DNA from: Sphingopyxis sp.
GTDB lineage: Bacteria; Pseudomonadota; Alphaproteobacteria; Sphingomonadales; Sphingomonadaceae
Assembly (NCBI GenBank): GCA_016793775.1
Contig: JAEULK010000076.1
Coordinates: forward strand, 1 to 64,000
Direction: 5' to 3'
Length of the DNA: 64,000 nt
The notes under the pieces were generated by a model that was not told the DNA's origin, searched no databases, and saw only the letters and a list, made by a program, of their open reading frames with translations. The translations under genes and the position numbers were made by a program. Below are positions 16,833-23,744 of this stretch, in pieces; position 1 is the stretch's first letter; every line of letters starts with the position of its first letter.

Positions 16833-18338
16833 CTACCCCGCGCAAACCTCTTCCGCCAGTTCGGCCTTGAGGATGCGGCGCAGCAGCTTTCCGGTCTCGT
16901 TATAAGGGAGCTCATCGCGCAAAAACCATATTTCCGGGGTCTTTGTCGAACGCAGCTTGGCCTTGATCGTTGCCGCCATCGCCCCGGTATCGGGCGCGCC
17001 CGATCGCGACACGATCACCGCGACGACCTTCTCGCCCCATTTTTCGCAGGGGATGCCGAGCACCGCGCAATCGGCGATATCGTCGAAGCTGCGAAGCACA
17101 TCCTCGATCTCGCCCGGCGAGATATTTTCGCCGCCGCGCACGATCACATCGTCGAGTCGCCCCTCGACGAACAGATAGCCGCCCGCGTCGAGCCAGCCCG
17201 CGTCGTTGGTCGCGAACCAGCCGTCGTCGGCGATGGCCTTCTTGTGCAGATATTCGCCCGACACCTGCTCGCCGCGCACATGGATCTCGCCATGCTCGCC
17301 GACGTCGCAGCATGTCCCGTCCTCGCGCCTTATCTCGAGTTCGAGGCTGGGCAGCGGCTGGCCGACCGAGGCGATGCGCCGCCGCACCACGGGGTCGTCG
17401 GAGGCAAAGGCGGCGCGATGGTCCTCGGCGCCCAGCAGCGCGATTGTCGAACTCGTCTCGGTCAGGCCATAAGCATTGACGAAGGCGACGTGCGGCAACA
17501 TCGCCAGCGCGCGCGCGATGACCGGCTCGGGCATCTTGCCGCCGCCATAGGACAGCGCGCGCAGGGCAGGGAGGGTCTCGACCGTCGCCGCTATCACGTC
17601 GAGGATGCGGTCGAGCATCGTTGGCACCACCATCGCATGGGTGATGCCCTCGCGCGCTGCGGTGGCGACCCATTCCTCGGCGGTGAATGCGGGTAGATAG
17701 ACGATCCGCCGCCCGCCATAGGCCGCGGTCAAAATCGCCGAAATCCCGGCGATATGGTAACTCGGTACGCTCACCAGCGCCGCCTCTTCCTCGTCGGCGC
17801 CAAGGAACTCGACCGTCGACATGACGTAAGAAGTGAGGTTGCCGTGGCGCAGCACCGCCGCCTTGGGCTCGCCGGTCGTGCCGCTGGTGAACAGCAGCAC
17901 CGCAATATCATTCTCGGCCTCGTCGAGCAGCACCGGTTCGGGCACCGCGCCTTGCAGGAACTCGGCCTCGAAGGCGCTGCGAGCGACCAGTTCGACGCCA
18001 TCGACCGGCGCGATCCGCGCCAGCATATCGTCGTCGGCGACCAGCACCGCGGGCGCGGTCCGCGCGACGAGCTTGTTCAGGTCGGCGTCGGCGAGCCGAT
18101 AGTTGAGCGGCACAAAGGGTGTGCCCGCCATCCCGCTCGCGAACAGCAGCACGGGCAGGGCGTCGCCGTTCATGCCGAGGAAGGCTGTGTTCGCCTTGCC
18201 CTTGCCGGCCAGCCATACCGCCACGCGGCTGGCGCGCGCGCGATAGGCGGCGAAATCGAGCCCGCCCGACCGCCCGCCCACCGCCGGGCGGTCGCCGCAG
18301 GCGTCGGCGGCGATATCGAGGAGCAGCGGCGTGCGCAT
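16833..18338 (-). CDS. AMP-binding acyl-CoA synthetase (ANL superfamily)
   Basis: 501-aa acyl-adenylate-forming ligase. The phosphate-binding loop is LLFTSGTTGEPKAAVLRHGN, followed by YGLTETSS, the hinge region GRLDDVIVRGGENISPGEIE and the catalytic Lys in YNETGKLLRR. The start at ATG 18338 is where homology begins; the open frame extends further upstream only as an artefact. It would activate a carboxylate to its CoA ester, feeding the crotonase 9 bp downstream and the thiolase-fold proteins. It lies 5 bp after the 102-aa orphan gene. Confidence 0.9.
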   Translation of the reverse strand: MRTPLLLDIAADACGDRPAVGGRSGGLDFAAYRARASRVAVWLAGKGKANTAFLGMNGDALPVLLFASGMAGTPFVPLNYRLADADLNKLVARTAPAVLVADDDMLARIAPVDGVELVARSAFEAEFLQGAVPEPVLLDEAENDIAVLLFTSGTTGEPKAAVLRHGNLTSYVMSTVEFLGADEEEAALVSVPSYHIAGISAILTAAYGGRRIVYLPAFTAEEWVATAAREGITHAMVVPTMLDRILDVIAATVETLPALRALSYGGGKMPEPVIARALAMLPHVAFVNAYGLTETSSTIALLGAEDHRAAFASDDPVVRRRIASVGQPLPSLELEIRREDGTCCDVGEHGEIHVRGEQVSGEYLHKKAIADDGWFATNDAGWLDAGGYLFVEGRLDDVIVRGGENISPGEIEDVLRSFDDIADCAVLGIPCEKWGEKVVAVIVSRSGAPDTGAMAATIKAKLRSTKTPEIWFLRDELPYNETGKLLRRILKAELAEEVCAG

Positions 18339-18343
18339 CGCGG

Positions 18344-18652
18344 TCAGTCCGAGGCGGGAAGCGGCTTCGCGCCCTTGATCGTCATGGCGACGCCGTTGAA
18401 GGCCAGCGATCCCTTGCCCGCCTTGGCGCCCAGCACCTCGATCCCGCTCGCCGCGTCGGTGTAGCGTTTGCCGATCATCACGCCCGCAGCGAAATCGGCG
18501 CTGACGTCGCCGCTCGGCGCGCTTGCATCGTCGATCGGCAGCACCGGCGCCCCGCCGCACTGCAATTCGCCGGCGGCGCTCGGTGGCCGCACGACGACCA
18601 ACTGCGCATCGCACACCGCCGATTTCCAGCGCGAACCCGGCTTCAGTTCCAT
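18344..18652 (-). CDS. Small uncharacterised protein, 102 aa
   Basis: I do not recognise a named family with certainty. The protein begins MELKPGSRWKSAVCDAQLVV and has two cysteines in CDAQ and QCGG (residues 14 and 32), then GKRYTDAASGIEVLGAK and a Gly-rich beta-like end. There is no signal peptide or membrane helix. The spacing and the C...C-G-G pattern hint at a small beta-barrel or metal-binding domain, but only two Cys are present. It is the first gene of the ligase-crotonase-CaiB-amidohydrolase operon, and its promoter faces another acyl-CoA ligase. A role as an accessory or carrier in acyl-CoA metabolism is conjecture. Confidence 0.7.
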   Translation of the reverse strand: MELKPGSRWKSAVCDAQLVVVRPPSAAGELQCGGAPVLPIDDASAPSGDVSADFAAGVMIGKRYTDAASGIEVLGAKAGKGSLAFNGVAMTIKGAKPLPASD

Positions 18653-18702
18653 GTCACTCGATCCTTTCCCGTGGCGCCCGTCTGTCGCCTTTGCTTCGCC
18701 AA

Positions 18703-18741
18703 TATGTCAATCGACATAGAAAGTAAACGTAGTTATATAAC
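18703..18741. promoter_or_regulatory. Divergent promoter region with dyad TATGTC-N4-GACATA
   Basis: The dyad TATGTC-AATC-GACATA lies at 18703-18718. Rightward, TCGACA (18711-18716) and TATATA (18734-18739) are spaced 17 bp and fit a sigma-70 promoter for the ligase at 18764. Leftward, TTGACA is readable within the same dyad on the minus strand, so a regulator bound here would cover both promoters. This dyad differs from the TetR operator at 915 and 11513. Confidence 0.5.
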
Positions 18742-18763
18742 TCGAAAGAGCAAAGGGAGAGCG

Positions 18764-20299
18764 ATGCATCCACGGCATTTTGCGGCAACGGCGCCCGATC
18801 GCCCGGCGATCGTCATGGCGGCGGACGGAGCGGCGACACGCTACGCCGAACTCGAGGCCGTCGCAAATCGCGGCGCGCAATTGTTTCGTTCGCTCGGCAT
18901 CGGTCGCGGCGATACGGTCGCGGTCTGGCTCAAGAACGTCCGCGAATATTTCGAAATCTACTGGGCCGCGCAGCGCGCGGGCCTCTATCTCTGCCCGATC
19001 TCGAGCCAGCTGATGCCTGACGAAGCCGCCTATATCCTGAACGACAGCGGTTCGAAGCTGCTCGTCACCCACGCCGATGTGCCTGCATCTGCGCCTTTGG
19101 TTGCGGCGCGAGCCGATCTGATCCCCGACGTCGCCGATATCTTCGACCTCGGCACCGGCCTCGCGCCCTCCTGGCAGACGGCGGTCGCCGAGCAGCCCGC
19201 AACCCGCATCGCCGACGAATCGGCGGGCTATCACCTCGTCTACTCGTCGGGCACCACGGGTCGGCCGAAGGGCATCCGCCTGCCGTTGTCGGGCGAACCC
19301 GCCGATGCCCCGCATATGCTCGCCGAGCGCATGGCGGCACGTTACGGCATCGGCCCCGACGCCGTCCTGCTGTCGCCCGCGCCGCTCTATCACACCGCGC
19401 CGCTCGCCTATGGCATGTCGGCGCATCGCCTCGGCGCGACCGTGGTCATCGTGGAGAAGTTCGACGCCGAGGAGGCGTTGCGCCTGATCGAGAAGCACCG
19501 CGTAACCTTCATGCAGATGGTGCCGACGATGTTCATCCGCCTGCTCGCGCTTCCCGAGGAGGTCCGCGCGCGCTACGACATTTCCTCGCTTCAAAAAATC
19601 GTCCACGCCGCCGCGCCGTGCCCGGTCGAGGTCAAGCGCCATATGATCGAATGGCTCGGGCCGATCGTCTATGAATATTACGGCGGGTCGGAAGGAAACG
19701 GTTCGACCTTCATCACGCCGCAGGAATGGCTCGACCATCCGGGCTCGGTTGGCCGCGCCGACTGGGGCACGCTCCATATCTGCGGCGAGGACGGCGAAGA
19801 AGTGGGGCCGAACGTCGATGGTCTCGTCTATTTCGAGGGCGGCTGGGATTTCCAGTATCTCAACGACCCCGCCAAGACCCGGGACGCGCGCCACCCATTG
19901 CATCCCGGCTGGTCGACGCTCGGCGACATCGGCCATGTCGATGAAGAGGGTTATCTCTACCTCACCGACCGCAAAAGCTTCATGATCATCGCGGGCGGGG
20001 TGAACATCTATCCGCAAGAGGCCGAAAACCTGCTCATCCAGCACCCCGAGGTCGCCGACGTCGCGGTGATCGGCGTGCCGCACGCCGAGATGGGCGAGGA
20101 AGTGAAGGCGGTGGTCCAGCCGAAGGACTGGAGCGCCGCCGGCCCCGACCTCGCGGCGCGGCTGATCGCCCATTGCCGCGCGCATCTCAGCCCGATCAAA
20201 TGCCCACGCTCGGTCGATTTCGACCCCGCGCTGCCGCGCCACGATACGGGGAAGCTGTACAAGCAGGCGGTGCGTAAGCGCTATTGGCCACCGAAATAG
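18764..20299 (+). CDS. AMP-binding acyl-CoA synthetase, second ligase
   Basis: 511-aa ANL ligase. VYSSGTTGRPKGIRLPLSG is the P-loop, YYGGSEGNG replaces the YGxTE motif, and TLGDIGHVDEEGYLYLTDRK and HDTGKLYK carry the Asp and catalytic Lys. GGGAGA before ATG 18764 is a good ribosome site. It is divergent from the other ligase operon and only distantly like that ligase, so the two probably activate different carboxylates. Branch resembles long-chain or terpenoid/steroid-side-chain ligases more than acetyl-CoA synthetase, but the substrate is not determinable. Confidence 0.9.
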   Translation: MHPRHFAATAPDRPAIVMAADGAATRYAELEAVANRGAQLFRSLGIGRGDTVAVWLKNVREYFEIYWAAQRAGLYLCPISSQLMPDEAAYILNDSGSKLLVTHADVPASAPLVAARADLIPDVADIFDLGTGLAPSWQTAVAEQPATRIADESAGYHLVYSSGTTGRPKGIRLPLSGEPADAPHMLAERMAARYGIGPDAVLLSPAPLYHTAPLAYGMSAHRLGATVVIVEKFDAEEALRLIEKHRVTFMQMVPTMFIRLLALPEEVRARYDISSLQKIVHAAAPCPVEVKRHMIEWLGPIVYEYYGGSEGNGSTFITPQEWLDHPGSVGRADWGTLHICGEDGEEVGPNVDGLVYFEGGWDFQYLNDPAKTRDARHPLHPGWSTLGDIGHVDEEGYLYLTDRKSFMIIAGGVNIYPQEAENLLIQHPEVADVAVIGVPHAEMGEEVKAVVQPKDWSAAGPDLAARLIAHCRAHLSPIKCPRSVDFDPALPRHDTGKLYKQAVRKRYWPPK

Positions 20300-20457
20300 C
20301 TAAGGCACGAAGGATTCGGACAAAAGGCGCAGGCGGATTCCTGTTTTCGCGGGGATGACGAGAGAGGTTGCAAGCCCGCTGTAACCGCCATTCGCCTTGC
20401 TTTCGCCCCGAATTTCCGTATTTTGGCGCGGCATGATCCGCTCGGTGCTCATGCCTG
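20300..20457. other. Intergenic gap with a common repeat fragment
   Basis: GCGGATTCCTGTTTTCGCGG followed by GGATGACGAGAG (about 20332-20364) resembles half of a dispersed palindromic repeat. From 20433 a short frame ATGATCCGCTCGGTGCTC would give MIRSVL, which fits the missing first residues of the following cop fusion but is one base out of frame with it. Confidence 0.4.
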
Positions 20458-21072
20458 ATGCTCGCCGTCGCCGTCGCTTTCCAGCGCGTGACCGGCTGCG
20501 CTATGGCTGAGACCGTGGCGGCCGCGCCACCGAGCGACCATTGCGCCGAAATGGCGGCCAGCGAGTCCGGCGATACCGGTCATCACCAGATGCCTGACGG
20601 CGACGCGCCCCATGATTGCAAACATGGTTGTTATCTGCCCGCGATCTCCGCGCCGCCGACGCTCGTCGCCGATATCGCCCCGAACCCGTCGCGAACTTAC
20701 GCGGCGATCGGGATCGAGGGGGTCGCGCCCTACTGGTTACGCCTCGAGGGCAGTGCGTTCGTCTCGACCAAGGGCGACGTCCATCTGCGCGCCGAGGGCA
20801 GCCACGACCATCGCATCATCCAGCGCCTGATCGTGCAGCCCCGGTTCGAAGCCAGTCCGGCGGCGCAGGATGTCCCCGAACTGGGCATCGGCGCCGGGCT
20901 GTCCGACGTCGAGCTGGGCCTCCGCTTCCGCCACGAAATCGTCCCCGAATTCGCGCCTTATGTGGGCGTTGAACATGCGCGCAAGATCGGCGACACCGCC
21001 CGCTTTGCCCGCACCATGGGAGAGGGTGTCGGCGGGACAAGCTTCGTCGCGGGGGTGCGCCTCTGGTTCTGA
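20458..21072 (+). pseudogene. copB: Fusion remnant: DUF2946-like copper-operon leader joined to the 3' end of copB
   Basis: 204-codon frame. Residues 1 to about 72 (FQRVTGCAMAE, then DHCAEMA, HDCKHGCYLPAIS) look like the small Cys/His-rich protein that precedes copA in cop operons. From about residue 78 (SRTYAAIGIEGVAPYW) the sequence is the C-terminal half of the outer-membrane copper resistance protein CopB, through QRLIVQPRFEAS, FAPYVGVEHARKIGDTA and GGTSFVAGVRLWF. All of copA and the Met/His-rich front half of CopB are missing. An in-frame deletion of the intervening DNA explains this. The N-terminus also looks frameshifted by one base. Probably non-functional. Confidence 0.72.
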
Positions 21073-21082
21073 TTTATCATTT

Positions 21083-21166
21083 CGTCATTGCGAGCGGAGC
21101 GAAGCAATCCAGGGCGGTTTACGGCACTCTGGATTGCCGCGTCGCCTTTGGCTCCTCGCAATGACG
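21083..21166. repeat. Palindromic repeat CGTCATTGCGAGCG type
   Basis: Left arm CGTCATTGCGAGCGGAGCGA with AGCAATCC, right arm GGATTGCC and GCTCCTCGCAATGACG in inverted orientation. This repeat family is dispersed through many bacterial genomes. Here it fills the gap between the convergent cop remnant and the YnfA-like gene and may act as a terminator stem. Confidence 0.75.
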
Positions 21167-21174
21167 AGGATTGG

Positions 21175-21513
21175 TCAACCCCGCCCGGGCCCCCACAGGA
21201 TCAGCGCGGCCCCGCCCACGCAGACGAGCCCGCCGAGTATGTCCCACCGGTCGGGCGAGACCCCTTCGACCAGCTTCAGCCAGGCGAGCGACGCGACGAT
21301 ATAGATGCCGCCATAGGCCGCAAAGGCGCGGCCCGCCGCCTCGGCCTCGACGCGCGTCAGCGCAAAAGCGAAAAAGGCGAGCGCCAGCGCGCCGGGCGCC
21401 AGCCACCATGGCGACTTGCCCAGCCGCAGCACGGCCCAGAAGGCGAAGCAGCCGCCAATCTCGCCGAGCGCGGCGAGGACATACCATCCGATCGTCGTCA
21501 GTGGCGCGGTCAT
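21175..21513 (-). CDS. YnfA-family small inner-membrane protein
   Basis: 112-aa protein with four predicted membrane helices: [20 protein letters not shown], then [15 protein letters not shown], then [16 protein letters not shown] and [17 protein letters not shown]. Length and the E-x-GGC start of helix 1 are typical of the YnfA/UPF0060 family, related to the SMR transporters. ATG 21513 overlaps the stop of the MerR gene, so the two are co-transcribed. Linkage to a metal-sensing regulator suggests a role in metal or cation stress, which is not established. Confidence 0.88.
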   Translation of the reverse strand: MTAPLTTIGWYVLAALGEIGGCFAFWAVLRLGKSPWWLAPGALALAFFAFALTRVEAEAAGRAFAAYGGIYIVASLAWLKLVEGVSPDRWDILGGLVCVGGAALILWGPGRG

Positions 21514-21923
21514 GCGTGCCGGCCTTCGCAATATCCATGATCGCCCAGCGCCTCGATGACCCGGCAATCGCCGGCTAGCCCGCCGCGGCACCGCCCGATG
21601 ATGCGTGCCAGCTCGTCGCGCAACACCTGCAACTGCGCGATCTTTTCCTCGACCTGGCTCAAATGGCGCGTTGCGATACGGTCGGCCTCGCCGCAATCGC
21701 GCTCGGGATGGTCCGACAGATCGAGCAGCGAGCGCACCTCCTCGATCGTGAAGCCCAGATCGCGCGAATGGCGCACGAATGCCAGCCGCGACCGATGCGC
21801 CTCGCCATAGCTGCGATAATTGGCCGCGGTCCGGTGCGGCTCGGGGAGCAGCCCAATGCGCTCATAATAGCGGATCGTCTCGATATTGGCGCCGGTGACG
21901 CGCGCGAGTTCGCCGATTTTCAT
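21510..21923 (-). CDS. MerR-family heavy-metal-responsive regulator
   Basis: 137-aa protein. Winged helix [20 protein letters not shown], the signature [18 protein letters not shown], a long coiled dimerisation helix, then a metal loop. Cysteines are in DCGEADRIA (near residue 77), [10 protein letters not shown] and HGYC, the pattern of CadR/PbrR/ZntR-type sensors for divalent soft metals. It faces a cation transporter across a MerR-type promoter and is co-transcribed with the YnfA-like gene. Confidence 0.9.
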   Translation of the reverse strand: MKIGELARVTGANIETIRYYERIGLLPEPHRTAANYRSYGEAHRSRLAFVRHSRDLGFTIEEVRSLLDLSDHPERDCGEADRIATRHLSQVEEKIAQLQVLRDELARIIGRCRGGLAGDCRVIEALGDHGYCEGRHA

Positions 21924-21926
21924 GCC

Positions 21927-21957
21927 TTGACCCTGTAGCTGCTACAGGCTGCATATA
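21927..21957 (+). promoter_or_regulatory. MerR-type promoter/operator for the cation transporter
   Basis: -35 box TTGACC (21927-21932) and -10 box CATATA (21952-21957) are separated by 19 bp, the over-long spacer that MerR proteins untwist. The spacer contains a perfect 17-bp dyad CCTGTAGC-T-GCTACAGG (21932-21948). The promoter reads rightward toward the transporter; the MerR gene starts at its left end and reads away. Confidence 0.85.
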
Positions 21958-21991
21958 GGTTCGCGACTCGAAACCCCAAGGAGATTCGGCG

Positions 21992-22633
21992 ATGGCCGAT
22001 CAATGCTGCGCCGGCAAGAGCGGCAAGACCGCGCTTAACGATCCCAAGTGGCGGCGCGTCCTGTGGATCGCGCTGCTCGTCAACGCGGGCATGTTCGCGG
22101 TCGAGATCGCCGCCGGCGTCGCGGCGGATTCGCGCGCGCTCCAGGCCGACGCGCTGGATTTCCTCGGCGATGCCGCCAATTATGCGCTCAGCCTCGGCGT
22201 TGCGGGGATGGCGCTCGCCTGGCGCGCCCGCGCCGCGCTGGTCAAGGCGGCGACGATGCTGCTCTTCGGCCTCGGCGTACTCGGCGCGACGATCTGGGGT
22301 TTCGTGAACGGCACGGCCCCGCATGCCGAGACGATGGGGCTCATCGGCGCCGCCGCGCTGGCCGCCAATGTCGCCGTCGCGCTGATGCTCTATCGCTGGC
22401 GTACGGGCGATGCGAACATGCGCTCGGTGTGGATCTGCTCGCGCAACGACGCGATCGGCAATCTCGCGGTGCTCGCCGCCGCGCTCGGGGTGTTCGGTAC
22501 CGGGCGCGGCTGGCCCGATCTCGCGGTCGCCGCGATCATGGCGGGCCTCGCCATCTGGGGCAGCGCGGAGGTCTTCCGTCAGGCGCGCGGCGAACTGCGG
22601 GAAGCTCCGGCGCTCGCTGAAAGCACAGCCTGA
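21992..22633 (+). CDS. Cation transporter, CDF-like (Co/Zn/Cd efflux)
   Basis: 213-aa membrane protein with about six helices. The N-terminus MADQCCAGKSGK has a Cys pair. DSRALQADALDFLGDAANYA carries the D-x3-D metal site of cation diffusion facilitators in helix 2, and NDAIGNLAVLAAA gives the matching N/D-x3-N site in helix 5. The usual C-terminal cytoplasmic domain is missing, as in the short CDF subgroup common in Proteobacteria. Expression is expected to be switched on by the divergent MerR when metal is high. Confidence 0.85.
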   Translation: MADQCCAGKSGKTALNDPKWRRVLWIALLVNAGMFAVEIAAGVAADSRALQADALDFLGDAANYALSLGVAGMALAWRARAALVKAATMLLFGLGVLGATIWGFVNGTAPHAETMGLIGAAALAANVAVALMLYRWRTGDANMRSVWICSRNDAIGNLAVLAAALGVFGTGRGWPDLAVAAIMAGLAIWGSAEVFRQARGELREAPALAESTA

Positions 22634-22719
22634 CGCGCGGCGGCGGCGATTGCGGTTGCCCGGCGACTTCCCTAATATTGCGCCACATAAAGACCGTGGG
22701 TGGTCGCAGGAGCAATATA

Positions 22720-23226
22720 GTGGCGAAAACCGGACAGCGTTTTCGGCATCCGGCCGAATATTATACCGATCCCGAAAACAGTATCGGCTATCTGGCGCGC
22801 ATCGTCTTTCGTTCCTTTTCGCGGCTGCTCGAACGACGGACGCTGACGCACGACGTATCGGCGGGCCAGTGGCGTTTCCTGCGCCAGTTGTGGCGCGAGG
22901 ACGGCATCACCCAGCGCGAGCTCAGCGAACGCGTCGGCATGCGCGAGCCGACGACGGTGGTGGCGCTGAAGGGCCTCGAAAAGGCGGGTTTCATCACGCG
23001 CAAGAAGACCGCCGAGGACCGGCGCAAGACCTTCATCTTCCTGACCCCGCACGCGCGCAAACTCGAACTGATCCTTGCGCCGATGAACGCCGAGATCCAC
23101 GAAATCGCCACGCGCGGCATGAGCGACGCCGAGGTGGAGACGTTGCAGACGCTGATGCGCCGCGTCATCGCCAACCTCGGCGAAGAGGCGCGCAGCCTCG
23201 CGGTGCTGTCCGACATAGGGGCGTAA
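22720..23226 (+). CDS. MarR-family transcriptional regulator
   Basis: 168-aa protein if started at GTG 22720, which has GGAG 10 bp upstream; an upstream TTG at 22678 is possible but has no ribosome site. The winged helix runs ITQRELSERVGMREPTTVVA, then LEKAGFITRKKTAEDRRKT with the wing Asp-Arg. No obvious target lies beside it: the CDF gene is upstream and a broken IS3 element follows. It may act on distant genes, or its partner was lost with the IS insertion. Confidence 0.88.
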   Translation: MAKTGQRFRHPAEYYTDPENSIGYLARIVFRSFSRLLERRTLTHDVSAGQWRFLRQLWREDGITQRELSERVGMREPTTVVALKGLEKAGFITRKKTAEDRRKTFIFLTPHARKLELILAPMNAEIHEIATRGMSDAEVETLQTLMRRVIANLGEEARSLAVLSDIGA

Positions 23227-23454
23227 CGCCGCAGTATCGGAATGCCGAGCCCTGCTGGGCTTGGACCACGCCCAATCGGCCAGGCGATTGGGCCGAAAAG
23301 CTTCGATGGTTCGCCGACCTTGTCCTCGTCCAGAACCCGCTTCGCCGCGAGTTGCATCTGATATCGCTATTGCCTGGAAGCCGACCGGATGCGGTGAAGA
23401 ATATCGATCTTGAGCTGTCGACGTTCGCGCGCTGGGGTTGTTCGTGCCGGCGCA

Positions 23455-23743
23455 AAAGGCGGCGAAGAGAAAGCTCTCTGCATCCCGCGCAAGCTGTCCA
23501 TTCTCTTTCTCCAGAGCCTTCATCCGCCGCGCCTGGTCGGTCTTCAGAACGATAACAGGTCTGCTCGCTGATCGCGATCCGACGGCACGCTTCCGCCGTC
23601 GTGGCGCCCTGTGCAAGCACAACCTCCGCCCCACGCGGCTTGCCGATAATCTCTTCCGGGCGATGCTTCTTGCTCGGCATTCCATATCTCCTTCGCCGTC
23701 CAAAATATCATCGATTCGGGACTACTCAGAAGGGGGCAGATCA
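23455..23743 (-). pseudogene. IS3-family orfA remnant with left terminal repeat
   Basis: Reading leftward from ATG 23680: MPSKKHRPEEIIGKPRGAEV, then TTAEACRRIAISEQTCYR, the HTH of IS3-family OrfA. After about residue 43 the frame breaks and KTDQARRMKALEKENGQLAR continues in another frame until about 23455, after which similarity is lost. The outer end TGATCTGCCCCCTTCTGAGT (minus strand from 23743) is a typical IS3-family terminus. The stretch 23227-23454 holds no recognisable gene and may be further rearranged IS sequence. Confidence 0.8.
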
Positions 23744-23744
23744 A

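Noticed and set aside
18703-18718. Dyad TATGTC-N4-GACATA as another copy of the region-1 operator
   Set aside because: Arms and spacing differ from TTGACG-N3-CGTCAA; kept as a separate candidate site.
23227-23454. Remains of a catalytic IS3 orfB after the broken orfA
   Set aside because: No DDE motif or R-P-H-S-S-L-G-Y signature could be found in any frame of this stretch.
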